A stretch of 64,000 bases of DNA from Heliocidaris tuberculata (GCA_025618425.1 CM046833.1:6758180-6822179), one strand, 5' to 3'. Shown: positions 35,768-47,946, counted from the stretch's first letter. The notes: generated by a model from the sequence alone, not told the origin. Made by a program: numbers and translations.

Positions 35768-36939
35768 CTTGTAACGTCCTGCCAACGACTCAGCGACTGG
35801 GACAAGTCAGCCATCGTCAAGCACGCACAACAAGAAGATCACCGCATCGACTGGACAGACAGCAAACTCATCACCAACATCAAGCACTGGCACACGAGAC
35901 GAGTCAGAGAAGCCATCGAGATACACCGACACAACACAGTACCCCAGGACACAGGACTTCACCTTAAAAGGGGGTACCCAATGCCGACACATTGTTAGTT
36001 CATTTAAAAGATCATGATTTTATTAGAAGAAAATCATCTGCCTTCAATTTTTTTTTAAATTCGTGTTGCCAGAAAATCCCCGAAATATGGTAAGATTTCA
36101 GGATATTTTGGCCCCTCAGCTGTGTCCCAATTTCAGCTAGGTAACCACAATGACGTCAAAGTGGTTACCTTGTCGCGCAATTATAGCAAAATGCGCGCAA
36201 GGTGTAATGCATTTTGTACAGTCTAGCGCGCAACACATCTGCAATACGCGAACCTGGGTAACCACTTTGACGTCATTGTGGTTACCTAGCTGAAATTGGG
36301 ACACAGCTGAGGGGCCAAAATATCCTGAAGTCTTACCATATTTCGGGGATTTTTCTGGCAACACGAATTTTTAAAAAACTTAAGGCAGATGATTTTCTGC
36401 TAATAAAATCATGATCTTTTAAATGAACTAACATTGTTTCAGCATTGGGTACCCCCTTTAACAACATCTGGCACCCAATCCTTCATCTCGGCACCAATCC
36501 CACTTCATCTACTCACGCCACACTACCGCCGACTCCGCCGACAACCAAACCCGCCGCCCCGCCGACAACCAAGACAACCAAGCCCACCACACAACCTACA
36601 ACCCAGGCCGCCACATCCCCCACACCCGAGATCGCCGCACCGCCGACACAACAGTGCCGCTATAATCTCCGCCCACGCCCACCCAACGTACACCGAGGAA
36701 CTTCACCGCCCATTTCGCCCGCCACCAATCCCTCCGTCGTCCGCACTCACGCCCACACAACTCCCCGATGTCACAGCGCCACCACCGACACACCCGCCGA
36801 CGACTCGGCCCGCCACCAATCCCTCCGACGTCCGCACTCACGCCCACACAACTCCCCGACGTCACAGCGCCACCACCGACACACCCGCCGCCGGCCCCAC
36901 CGGCCGCCGATTCCTCCGACGTCCGCACTCACGCCATAA
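35768..36939 (+). pseudogene. GIY-YIG C-terminal remnant of Penelope polyprotein
   Basis: The frame reads DKSAIVKHAQQEDHRIDW and then RRVREAIEIHRH and DTGLHL, the typical end of Penelope GIY-YIG endonuclease regions (.SA...HA...H.IDW......RR.REAI.I). The MITE at 35968-36457 breaks the frame right after LHL. Beyond it the frame resumes as NNIWHPILH and runs into a proline/threonine-rich tail with CRYNLRPRP inside the pseudo-LTR. The N-terminal catalytic GIY and YIG residues and the whole reverse transcriptase are absent, so it is not functional. Confidence 0.75.
35968..36457. mobile_element. TTAA-flanked palindromic MITE inside Penelope ORF
   Basis: Flanked by TTAA (35964-35967 and 36458-36461). 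The termini contain AGGGGGTACCCAATGC. Inverted arms of about 200 bases enclose a short AT/GC-mixed centre, so almost the whole element folds back. The target reading frame is restored when the element is ignored, which confirms the ends. Confidence 0.93.
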
Positions 36940-38181
36940 GAACCCCCGCTCGTCTAGCATCCTTCACTCCTGAACAGGTTTGCCATTTGGCCTTTTTTCG
37001 GGCCAGATTCCAGAAATTTGGCCGTATAAAATTTAGTTTGGCCGTGAAAAAAAATTATTTCACGGCCAAAAAAATTTGGCCGTATTCTGGCCGTAAAACA
37101 GAAATCTTGGCCGTGAATTTTTATTTCTGGCCTTTTTTCAAAATCGATAGGAAATGTTACCAGAAAATCACTTGAAATATGTAAAAATGCAATAGGGTGT
37201 ACGTGTGCATGCGCGCGTCTGCACGGCGTGTGATATGCTGAATTAAGCCCTTGCTCGGGTCTATGATCTAGCTTAACTCTATTATGGAGACGGTACAAAC
37301 TTTACACACTAGTCTACTAGTATTCTGTGCTGCATATAGTAGGCCGGGGCGCAATATAAGCCTACATGGAAGCAAGAATATTGGTGAGTATAAACTTTAA
37401 TTTCCAAACCAATCGTCTTCCAAATATGTTTTTTATATCATGATTGTGAACCAATGGAGCGTTCCATGAAAGGACTTGTCGGATTTTTTATCCAACTGTT
37501 ATAAGGTACTGATATCCTTGCATCTGATTGGCTGAGAGCAAATTTGTCGGATAAAATATCCGACTTAAGTCCTTTCATGAAACGCTCCCCTGGGCTGATA
37601 TGAACCCCTATCATTAGTGGTAGGGTCCAAAATCGTCGAGCTGATGCATGATGACGTGACGCTCACAATTCTTAGACTCAAATACAGAAACTTGCATGTT
37701 GTCGCTCAATATCATGTCAAACTATTTAAGCAGGCTTTATTGTAAACTTAGGGGGAGTGCAGAAGACAATGAATTTGAGTATAGGGGTATACCTAATTTT
37801 ATTTCTAGGTGATATAATTTGGCCGTGAAATTTGGCCGTGAAAAAAAATAGTTTGGCCGAATTTGGCCGTAAAATAGGTTGAGTTTGGCCGTGAAGACTA
37901 GCCACGATCTGGCAACCCTGCTCCTGAAGACGGACAGTCAACCTGCCCGAAACGTCGAGTAACCTCTCTTCACTTCAACCTGCTACTACTCAAACCATCG
38001 CTACTCAAGCCACATTCAGCTCATCTCATCTGGTTTACAGTCCGTTTCAGGACTTCACTCATTTTCAAGAAAGAATACCTCTATTTTCCTCTTCTCATCT
38101 TTTCTCGTCTTTCCATTTCAATTTCTGCCTATATTTCCTTTCTTCTAACTACACATGGTGAACCGTAAACCTTCTCCACGT
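36508..38181 (+). repeat. Right pseudo-LTR, interrupted
   Basis: Matches the left pseudo-LTR in inverted orientation through 36974 and again from 37921 to 38181. Between these lies the hAT-like MITE. Confidence 0.88.
36975..37920. mobile_element. hAT-like MITE in the pseudo-LTR, 946 bases
   Basis: Termini CAGGTTTGCCA and TGGCAACCCTG are flanked by CTCCTGAA on both sides (36967-36974 and 37921-37928). The left pseudo-LTR has the uninterrupted site. Subterminal zones at both ends carry repeated TTTGGCCGTGAAA and TGGCCGTA words, likely clustered transposase-binding motifs. No coding capacity is seen. Confidence 0.95.
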
Positions 38182-38249
38182 TAATATTACTTTTGTTTGG
38201 TCCGTTGATGACCTTGGGTAGATCTCGTTGGTGTGACCGAAGTGTCACT

Positions 38250-38942
38250 TCGGTGTTATAGGGATTGGAAGCCGTGTGGATAAAGAGTTAGGGGATTTTG
38301 AATCAATGTTTTCCTATTTTCCGCACCTAATTGATCGTCCACTTTACATGGCAATTATGTCCCATCATTTTTTCGTTGACAGTTACTTTGATCAAATTTT
38401 TTTAACAATAATATTATTTTTTTCATATTTGCGATACTCTATAACGTTTATGATCGATAGACCTAATTATCAAAAAATTTGTGGCAAAATTAGATGGAAA
38501 CATTCAACCCGTGGTTACAGCTATCTTTTGTACAAATGGCTATGAAAACATATTTCCAGCATACATCGGCCTTATCTTATGAATATTTGCGATTGATCCA
38601 ACTCAATCTAAAGTCTCCAAATCAATAGCAAACTTATAACCGCAATCTTATAATCACAAATTACTATCAATCTCAGGCTGACTTTAGATCGATTCGGAAC
38701 AATCACAATTTGTATAAGACGGGCGGAGTAAAGGTCGTCCTGGATCATTTCTTTGAACTTTGAAATTAAACTTTTTTTATATATATATTTTGTATTTTGT
38801 GACAGGTAACATTCATTCCCACTGCCACGTCGGAATATTCGACTTTCTCTTTTGTATAAAAGCACACCGTCGTATTGCCATATACGCTGCTAGTGAAAAA
38901 CTCGAAAGAAGTTAAATCTAAACTCTCACCTATTTTCTTCAT

Positions 38943-38979
<37 letters not shown>

Positions 38980-39780
38980 CTTCTCTTCATCCCTTCTCTT
39001 CTTCCCTCTCCTCTATTACCAAGAAGGAAAATAGTATATGTGCACATAATATTTGTATAATGAAGTATAATTTTGACTGTTTACATCGTACAGTGCCGGG
39101 CATGTCAAGGGAAGGGAGTGGTAAATTGAAACTCTCCGGAAAGTCTTAGGACATCCAGTTTCCCGTCAGATGCCACTTATTTCCCTACATTGCATGTATC
39201 TGTATAAGAAAATAAATAATAATTGCAGCGATAATTTTCGACCCACAATATACATATATATATTATTCAAGACGACGCACTTGTCACATGCCTATTCTGA
39301 AAAAGACAACCTGAACTGTCACCACCACGAATTGATCGAGTAGCATATTTTGTTCCAGCATTTTGTAGCTTTTGTTCTACTAACTTTTTCTATTTGTTAT
39401 GCTTACAATACATCATTAAATATTTACATTTATATCTATATCTATATCATTTATATTATTTTCAATATCTTCCTCACAGTGACCGCTTTCTTTAATTTTG
39501 TAAATTCCATGTTTTCACTAACTGTATAATATTACATATTGCTTTTCGAATAAATATTTCCCAATGAATTGTCCTGCAGCTCCTCGTGCTGTACTTGCAT
39601 ACTTGAGCAACTCTGCTTATCCTGATTCTAATTCTGTTTTGTCTGTTTTGGTTTTTTTTCTCACCGGGATGGGAGGAGTCTTTACGGGTTCCGGCTCTTT
39701 GACCCTTTTCGCATATCGAAGGGGACAAGGTCTTATTCTAGACCGAGAAGTCTGCTCAACACACCGAGCTGGATTGTCTA
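38250..39780. other. AT-rich sequence without recognised genes
   Basis: It includes a TA array at about 38946-38978. Several open frames of 60-90 codons have no recognisable motif. Confidence 0.55.
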
Positions 39781-39788
39781 GAAGATAC

Positions 39789-39980
39789 ACCCCCCCCCCC
39801 CAAAAAAAAAAAAACAACAACAACAACAACAACAACAAAAAAAAAGCAAACAAACAAACAAACAAACAAAACAAAACAAAACAAAAAACAAAAACAAAAA
39901 CAAACAAACAAAAACAAAAACAAACAAACAAACAACAACAACAACAAACACGAAAAAACACCAAACAAACAAACAAAAAC
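39789..39980. repeat. Compound AAC/AAAC/AAAAAC microsatellite
   Basis: A C-run and A-run lead into AAC, AAAC and AAAAC repeats. The 199-codon plus-strand and 150-codon minus-strand frames across it are low-complexity by-products. Confidence 0.95.
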
Positions 39981-42525
39981 ATCAAGCGGAAGGACCGTCT
40001 TTTGATACTGAAAAGTACAGAAACCCGAACGTGGATGGCGTCAATATTTGGAACAGAATCGTACGCCAAAAATCCGAAACAACAACAACAGTCTAAACTC
40101 TCTGTTCCGGTTCAAAGGCTATCCGTTTCTGTGGAGTTTCTTACAGCACTCTTGATCAAATAAGGATTGCTTTTAGAATTAACAGACTACCCGTGTAACT
40201 TTACAATATTCTAGACTAATGAATCATTAGTTAAATACAAAAACATATTTTTGGATCGTCTAGAATGGTGCTGACGCCATTGCAGATCTGTAACGTTTTC
40301 AAATTTCACTCAAAGAATTTAAAATTTAAATTTCATTAATCATTCTAAATACTCTTTCACGTATATTTTGGAAATATTACTGCAACCCTTAGAATTATTG
40401 TATTAAGCGATATAGATATGTAATCTATCTATCATTATGATTTTATTCATTGGTTTGTTTTTTTCGTTAAAAATACAAAAAGCAAAATTGTTGTGGGCTG
40501 GTCATACCAGCCGTCTCTGCAAGAATCCCGAACAGGCCTATTAAATTGGGTTGCTGCTGCTCAGATGATGTTATCTAATTATCACTAACCTATATTTGAA
40601 AAACAAAAGCAACAACGCATTTCCAACCCATGAAAAAGCAACTGTATAGCACATAATGTATGGATGGATATTAACGTACCCTTACATTGGATAAAGGCGA
40701 CATTGCATTACAAAAAGCAAATAGATCCAAAGGCCTGCTGACCCTGCCAGAATTTTTTTTTTTTTTTAAGAAGAAAAAAAGCAACATCGGGGGTTACGGC
40801 ACCTGCCAGCTAATGGATCATAAGTGGTCTTTATACGCATATATAGCTCTGAATTTCGGCAGACTTTGACTACCCATTAGCAAATTCGGATGCCCAAGGT
40901 ATACTTTCATCATATGCAGATGAATTGGATGATTCTGACATGCATGATAAGATGAATGAAAAAAAATGATTAAATCCCTAGCTCAGATCACTAAACTAAA
41001 TACGGGTAAATGTGGAAATTAAATGCAAAAACAATGGAAGTTCAGGTTTATCTTCAAGGTTGTCTTTTCTCTCGCACTTATGTTGCAGCACTTTTAGACA
41101 ACTTTTTACATTTAGGGCATGTTGGAGCAATGCAATCCGCTTTTATTGTCGTTATTATTTTTTTTTTTAATCTAAAATTGTAAGTTGTTTTATTTAAGAT
41201 CATAGAAATATACCAATGTGGGATTAATATGAAGTTAGGGGTTGGAGCGATACGTTTTAATACTAAAAATGGTATGGAATCGTAGAAGTTTTTCATTGAT
41301 GGAATCAGTATATGCTACAGGTGTGTTTAGTACACATTGAAAGGAGTGATCGAAAAACGAGTTACTAGACCTACAGTTGATTTAACGGATGTTATAAGAA
41401 TCACCAACAGAACACATCACCATTCCTACATTTTGTCCACTATGACTTTTGACACTCATTCATGCTCACTTCGTTATAGCGGTCTAACTAAGACCCGTTC
41501 CTCAAAGAAAAACATAAAGAAAGATAGAAAGAGAAAATGATAGAATGATAAAAACATAAGAAATGTAAAGAAAGAAAATACGGTAGTATAATAAAACAAA
41601 AAAATAAAACAAAAACAAACAAGGAAAGATAGAAAGAGAAATTGAAATGATAGAACGATAAAACAAAGTATAACATAAGGAAAAGGTAAAAAAAAAGAGA
41701 GAAGACGATAAAATGATGAAAACAAAGGAAAACACAATGAAAGGTGAAAAAAGACAAGATGATAGAATGATATGCACACGGAGAAAAAAGGAAAGTGGAA
41801 AAAAAAAAGCCTTGGAAAGATATAAAGATAAATACATCAGGTAGGCAGTATACGGTTTGAATTCCAGGCCAAAAAAAAAAAATGACCCGCTGACCTCAGC
41901 TGCCATGGCAACAAGACCACTTTGACTCATTGAGCGATTTGAGACATAAAAATGCGCGGAGTGTGTACGCAATCAAGAACCGTTCCTCTAGAGCGGTCTA
42001 ACAGGAAGTGTGAATGGGGTCTTACATACCATGATATAATCAACCACATTGTGCTGCACATGTATATTATACTGGAGTTGTATCATCGGTACTGACTTGC
42101 ATTTTCTTTCTTGTTTTTATTATCATTAGTTTTATTTTGTGTAATTGTTTGTACTTATACAGTATTAAATGACATTATGTAATGTATGCGTAACGATTAA
42201 AAGCTTTTTATTACTATCTTTTTTTTTAAATATACTTGTCTATGCTGTAATATCATCGACATCAACTTCGATAAAGTAGAAAATACAATTTCGTACTTCT
42301 GGATGATAAGAACTGTTACATTCAACTCATGTTACTATTCATTTTATTTCCCTTGTTTTGTAGCAAAACTATGAAGTTGACCCTGCTTTGAATATTCGAA
42401 GAGCTCCCTCTCCAGATGAGTTTTATATATAATATTCTGTCGTACTTCTCTATCACATATCAGTTTCGTTATTCATTCAACGGCGGCGTCGAAAAAAGGG
42501 AATGTTAAGATATGCCCCCTCTCCC
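39981..42525. other. AT-rich sequence with purine-rich tract
   Basis: The stretch at 41505-41830 is an irregular GAAAGATAGAAA-type purine tract bounded by repeated AGCGGTCTAAC words at about 41479 and 41992. No genes are recognised. Confidence 0.55.
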
Positions 42526-42527
42526 TC

Positions 42528-42566
42528 CCCCCCCCCCTCACACACACACACACACACACACACACC
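42528..42566. repeat. C-run and CA microsatellite
   Basis: A short C-run is followed by about 26 bases of CA repeats. Confidence 0.95.
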
Positions 42567-42569
42567 TAT

Positions 42570-44050
42570 CCACACGCACGTGCCTACGGTGTAATAGGGG
42601 GACCGGTTTTGGATACATTCCAGCACAGCCATTGAAGGACCGAAATGTATCCAAGGTGCAATTCAGGGACCGAAAAATAAAAATTGTCATCAATAGAACA
42701 CTTTTTTCAAAATTAATCATGTGAGGTAAGAAAATATGACTGGGAAAGCACGCAACGTCTTTTTAACGCCTCATGTTGTCATGGTAATGTAATTTTCCAT
42801 GAAATCTTACAGATCACGGGCACACACCTACTTTGAGGGACCAAATGAATGTATGTCGCCATGCTTTACCAGTATATGGCCCCCAAGTTCCAAAGTTGTA
42901 GTGAAGCAATTTGATATTTTACCATTCTTTCTTTAGAAATATATCCAACCATCGTTTTTGTATTAGTCACATGTTGCCAAAAACATGTAGGCTACGAAGA
43001 CATGCACTGGAGCGGAAATGAACCGTTTTCAACGCCACTTGTGTCATAGTAATGAGGTTTACGTCAATTCGTACATATCACCGTACACACCTCCTCAAGT
43101 TGAGGGACCACAGAGAAAAGATAGTTGAAGAAAAAAAATATGTCAGGATGCTTTGAAGTAAATTATTTCTATATCATAACATCTTTCTTTGCAATGTTAG
43201 ATGTTCTGATTCTTTTTACGAGTCATGTGTTGCCTTAGTTCAGATACAAAATTGTGCTAATTATTGAGACCTCCTTTATTATGGATCTGGTCCAGACAAT
43301 TTTTTTTACCATGCTTCTTTATTTTGTCTAAGAGACTGATATAAATTCCCTCCAATCTTAATTCATCTTCCTTTCTGTTGAAAATATTTCTTTTTGTAAC
43401 CATGTGGCTTATGGACTTTTTAGGTTCCAACTCAGGGGCGGCGGAGCGTCTTGCAAATTGGGGGTGGGGGCAGGCACCAGCGAAAAGGGGGACTGGTGAA
43501 AGGGAAGGAAAAATACCATTTTGAGTCCCTAGTTTACTCCTACATTCTATTTAACACTATTAAAGACGATTTTCGTCATTATCATTTTTCATCTATCTTT
43601 ACATAATAACAAACACTTTGCAGTTGTATATATTGCTTTGATTACTCATTTGCGAGCGACCGATGCCAGCAAGAGTAAATGCTAAGTATTCTTTTGCTGA
43701 CAGCGACTTTATCATTAAAGCTGCCGCAAATTCATTTTCAGTTTTCCCATATGAATGTTATTTTCACCCATTAACCCTTCGTTTTCCTTATTGACCAAGC
43801 TATAAATTTTAATGCATTTGTAGGGTCTCATCGCCACGATCATACTAGAGGAATATATCAGATTTTATGGTTACGACACACTTGATGTCTCGAGCTTGAA
43901 ATATTTGAGCGAGCGAGCGTACCCAGCGAGCTTTAAAAAAATATAAAAATATCATCTTGCTTCAATTTAGGGGCAGCGTTCATTCGTATTAAAGTTAGGG
44001 GCTCTGTGCCCACTTGCCCACAGCTCCACTGCCTCACAATGTAATAGTAT
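42570..44050. other. Sequence without recognised genes
   Basis: A CAGGGGCGGCGGAGCG word at about 43434 with a G-rich flank may be a hAT-like remnant. GAGCGAGCGAGCG occurs near 43907-43919. Nothing else is seen. Confidence 0.5.
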
Positions 44051-44054
44051 CAAG

Positions 44055-44175
44055 CAGTGGCGTAATTTGGCAGGGGGGCACATCCGGCCCGCCCCCCCCC
44101 CTTTGAAAGAGAAATGTACATTGTTGAATGTATGATGGGTACCTCTACTGTCACTTGCGCCCCCCCCCCCCCATT
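44055..44175. mobile_element. CAGTGGCGTAATTTGG remnant with C-runs
   Basis: It has a hAT-like terminus followed by G- and C-runs. I could not match a second end or a TSD. Confidence 0.4.
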
Positions 44176-44263
44176 TTTTTTTAGAAGTGCTGACGTCAGA
44201 GAGTTTTCTGAAGAACAGTACACCCAAAAAACGTGTTAATGCTTTTTTTTTTTTTGCTTGTCA

Positions 44264-44740
44264 GAAAATAAAAAACCTGGATCCAAGACTGGTATCAAGG
44301 GAATCTGTTATAAGCCTATATGATTCTTTGGTTTTCTTTCTTTCTTCTTTTTTTTTTCAAATGATTTTAGGGTACTTTCCAGAGGTGAAAAGGGATATCT
44401 AAAAGAGGGGAAAATGGCACAAGAAAGAAAAGGGGCGCTATTCAGAGGTATAGGGGCATCTATATTTGAAGGGAACACTCATCAGAAGGAGAATGTCAGA
44501 AAATTGTCAGAAAATAAAAATCCTTGATCCAAGACTGGTATCAAGGGAATCTGTTATAAGCCTATAATGATTCTTTGGCTCTTTTTAAAAAAAAATTTCA
44601 CTGATTTTAGGGCACTTTCCATAGGTGAAAAGGGATATCTAAAAGAGAGGAAAATGGCACTAGAAAGAAAAGGGTGCTATTCAGAGGTATAGGGGCATCT
44701 ATATTTGAAGGGAACACTCATCAGAAGGAGAATTGCACTA
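44264..44740. repeat. Tandem duplication of about 245 bases
   Basis: Two adjacent copies start with AGAAAATAAAAA and contain CAAGACTGGTATCAAGGGAA, then GATTTTAGGG and GAACACTCATCAGAAGGAGA. Differences are small. Confidence 0.9.
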
Positions 44741-45030
44741 TATAATATATTTGAAGTGAAATGATACTGTAATGGTATCAAGAGCATGAGAACCGTTATC
44801 GTAATTATATTGATCTTTTGAGAAATTTAAGACACTTACTGTAATAAAGGTGAAGGGGGCACTTATCAGAAGTGTTAAAGGGCAATTGTCGCAAGGACAA
44901 ATGGCACTTACTAAGGAAAAAGTGGCACTTATCAGAAATCAAATGGGCCTGAATCAAATTTGAAAAAAGGGCACTTGCCCGAATGGAAAGGGACACTTAC
45001 CTAAAAACAGAAGGTGCACTTTTCGCACGC
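44390..45030. repeat. GGGGCACTTATCAGAAG minisatellite array
   Basis: Many degenerate units of the GATAAGTGCCC family in reverse orientation, partly overlapping the tandem duplication. Confidence 0.8.
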
Positions 45031-45054
45031 TATTAAACAGAAGGAGAAATGGGC

Positions 45055-45478
45055 AGTGGCGTAACTACGGCGTAGAGGTTGGGGCACGTACCCTCCTCCC
45101 CCCAATCAAATGGACAGAGAGAGAGAGAAAGAGAAGAAGGAGAAAGGGAAAAGGAAGAGAAATGAATCATGAACAGTAATGAAAGAGAAAAAGACAATTT
45201 AACAGTCATTTCATTAACAATCATGTTAACAATTACTTACTTTCCTACTATCATTCCTATTCGTGGTGAAAAAAGTCCTTTCATAATTATAACGAGCTTT
45301 CCAAAAGGGGAATTTCATAACTGAATCGGACTACCCTCCACATTGCTTTTTATATGTCATAAATAAAACACGAATAATAAATATAAATAAATAAATAATA
45401 AATAATTGATCATTACTGTGTATCATGCTTAAAATAACACCTATACAATCCCATCCAGTTCATGTAACAGTGTTGTAG
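45055..45478. other. Sequence with CAGTGGCGTAAC remnant
   Basis: CAGTGGCGTAACTACGG at about 45053 is another hAT-like end. A GA-rich stretch follows at 45113-45160. No gene. Confidence 0.45.
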
Positions 45479-45479
45479 T

Positions 45480-45660
45480 GCCTTGATGCTCGGCCTTGGC
45501 CTTAAGGCGCCTTAAGGTCAGTTTTTTCAATGCCTTGGCCTTGGACTTGAATGCCTTTACCTTTGGCATGCCTTGGCCTTGCCTTGAGGGGCTCCAAGCC
45601 TATAAATCTCAAGGCATTTTCAAGGCATTTTCAAGGCATTTTCAAGGCATATGGAACTTT
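45480..45660. repeat. CCTTGG/CAAGGC hexamer array
   Basis: An independent array of the same word as at 10278-10412. It ends with four copies of CAAGGCATTTT-like units. Confidence 0.88.
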
Positions 45661-45799
45661 CCTATTTTTGCAAGTAAAATTTTAAACATTTTGGTTGTTT
45701 GTGCAGGAGTCATGTACATTCTAGCTAATACAAGATCTAATCATAACAGACTTGGGAAATGAATTCATGTTACAAATATTTAGGTTAATACGACAAAAT

Positions 45800-45800
45800 G

Positions 45801-45833
<33 letters not shown>

Positions 45834-45843
45834 ATGATGATGA
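45800..45843. repeat. GAT trinucleotide microsatellite
   Basis: GATGATCATGAT words followed by pure GAT repeats. Confidence 0.95.
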
Positions 45844-45844
45844 C

Positions 45845-46886
45845 AGTTGTACCGTATGAAATACAGGTCAAGACTGGAACAATTGTACTTGCATTTCTTT
45901 TCTGTGAATATAAATATTAAGTTTGAACAAAGTATTTGCATTTTTTTTGTGAATTCGGTCAAAGGCTCGGTGCCCCCCCCCCCTTCGACAAAGTCTGCCG
46001 TGCATTTCGAACCGCTCCATTTCACACCACGCCACTTTCTGCCTGTTTTCTTTCAAGTCTTGCATATATTTTGAAACCTTGTTTACGAAAAATCGGTCAT
46101 GTCACTGACCCACATGACCTTTTGTGACCTCATGTAAGCCTGAAAACGGAGAATTTCTGAGTTTTGTGTACAAAACTAAATACATATTCCCATTTTTCTC
46201 CTTTATCACCTAAGATTTCTTCTTTAAGCTTTAATTTTCATTTATTCTAACTGAATATTGCTTCAGATAACATTCTGATATAGTGGTCTCTGAAAATAAA
46301 CAATAAAAATGTTAAAGCTGAAAAACAAAGAAGTATGAAATTCGAAAAACAATAGAATACATAAGAATTCTTATGTAATAATGTTTTAAGGTTTAGAAAG
46401 AACTTCTTGCATTAAAATTTTATTTGCAAGGTCTTTATTTACTTGATTATAATGCAAAATGTATGTTTCTGCATATAATTTGCATAAATTATAAGATTAG
46501 ATTTAAAAAAATAATAATTTGCATAAAGATAATGATGGACATGTGCTCTTTACGTGATTTTCGAAGTCAGTGCAAAATTTAACGCCGATCGGTCATGTCG
46601 CGGCAGAGATCGGGGGGGGGGGGGGCTCTTATCCCCTTCCCCAGTCGGAGAAGAGCTTCAAATAGCCCAGTACCAGTAAGGGTTAAAGGGTTCAAAATAT
46701 TGGGAGAAAAAATGTAATTCTCGTTGCTTTGCTCCATAATATACATGTATTCCTTTAAAAAGTATTTTACGAGCTATTTATGTCCAGGAAGACAACAATA
46801 CATATACAAACAGTAGGTCATGAAAAGGAGGGGGGGGGGGTATGAAAATGAATACATATTTTCCGTCAGGTCTTTTGAAAACGGGG
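45845..46886. other. AT-rich sequence next to right arm
   Basis: No genes recognised. It has a C-run near 45973 and a G-run near 46612. It shows no match to the sequence after the N gap at 11587, so the spacer sides of the two arms differ. Confidence 0.55.
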
Positions 46887-47559
46887 AAAATGAAAAGGCA
46901 AAGTAAAGGAAAAGAAAAACCAAAGAAAAGAGTGAAAGGAAAAGGGAAGGAACGAAAAAGAAGGAAAAACTGGCCACTTTTTTTTGCTCGCTTCCTTCGC
47001 TTGCTCACAAAAACACTGGAAAGTTATTGTTCGGACAAAAGGAGTCCCCCTTCAGAATAGGTTGCAACTCTCTCTCCCCCCCCCCCCCCCCCCCCCCCAC
47101 CCCTTTAGGATTTTCAAAGTTCTGATATTCGGCCAACCACCACTTTATATTCGAATAGCGAGGTTCCAGGATAATTATGTAACTTCCGTATGTAACTTTG
47201 TACATTTTACAACAATTTTTTTTTATTTGATCGCTCGCTATGCGATCTCCAAAAAATTTACAAACTGAAGAACTGATATTTGGGCAAAAGGGTCAGCCCG
47301 TCCCTTGTCAAAATTAGCCCCGTATAATCAAGATTTCTGCATCTGCGATATTCTTTTATTATTATATGGGGGGGGGGGGAGCAGATTAGGTTGCAGCATT
47401 TTTGTCTGCAAATTAGGGTGTCACACCCTAAAATATGTCAGCAAATTTGGGTATCACATCCCCCATTCAAGATGTTCAGCGACGTCTCTGCCTGCCTTCT
47501 TTTTTTGTATGTGAACCTCTTTTTTATGTTCCATGCCCCCCCCCCCTCCTTTCTTTACC

Positions 47560-47700
47560 AATGCCTTGGCCTTGGCATTGGCCTTGAGGTTTCAAGCCTT
47601 GGCCTTAGCCTATAGGCCTTGAGGGCCAAAGCCTTGGCCTTGACCTTGGCCTTGCTAGTCAATGCCTTGGCCTTGAGGGTTTGGGCCTTGACTACAACAC
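47560..47700. repeat. CCTTGG hexamer array (right arm)
   Basis: Mirror of 10278-10412. Confidence 0.88.
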
Positions 47701-47902
47701 TGGTAACAAATACATAATACATCATTATGGCAACCCAAGTACATGTATATGTGAAATTGACTTCTAATTTAGAAGCACTTGCTGAAGGGAGTTCAAATGA
47801 CCCGACATAGGCATTTTAAATCTGAATCACAAAGTGCTCTGCATTTTATTTTGTACAGAGAAATGTTGCTGAAAGGACATGATTTCCCTGGGTCCCCCCT
47901 TT

Positions 47903-47908
<6 letters not shown>

Positions 47909-47943
<35 letters not shown>
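47909..47943. repeat. TA microsatellite (right arm)
   Basis: Mirror of the 10016 array with a different length and flank. Confidence 0.92.

Positions 47944-47946
<3 letters not shown>

Larger units (their letters stand above)
35031..38181 (+). mobile_element. Penelope-like retroelement with inverted pseudo-LTRs, truncated
   Basis: Inverted repeats starting ACGTGGAGAAGG flank a very short body whose only coding remnant is the C-terminal GIY-YIG part of the Penelope polyprotein. No reverse transcriptase remains. The right pseudo-LTR is interrupted by a 946-base hAT-like MITE and the body by a 490-base TTAA MITE. Each pseudo-LTR also carries a GC-rich tandem repeat of about 102 bases. Pseudo-LTRs in inverted orientation and short target repeats are known for Penelope elements. 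The family assignment is inference from the remnant. Confidence 0.78.

Noticed and set aside
35051..35820. Minus-strand proline-rich 172-244 residue proteins
   Set aside because: They come from the GC-rich tandem repeat in the left pseudo-LTR and have no start context or domain of their own.
39617..40163. Asn/Lys-rich and Phe/Cys-rich frames of 150-199 residues
   Set aside because: Compound microsatellite translated on both strands.
41474..41972. 101-156 residue membrane-like frames on the minus strand
   Set aside because: Complement of the GAAAGATAGAAA purine tract; three overlapping frames are all open, as expected from composition.
41479..42002. Transposon flanked by 11-base AGCGGTCTAAC repeats
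   Set aside because: No inverted termini were found and the adjoining GACCCGTTCCTC/AACCGTTCCTC words suggest a local duplication around a purine tract.
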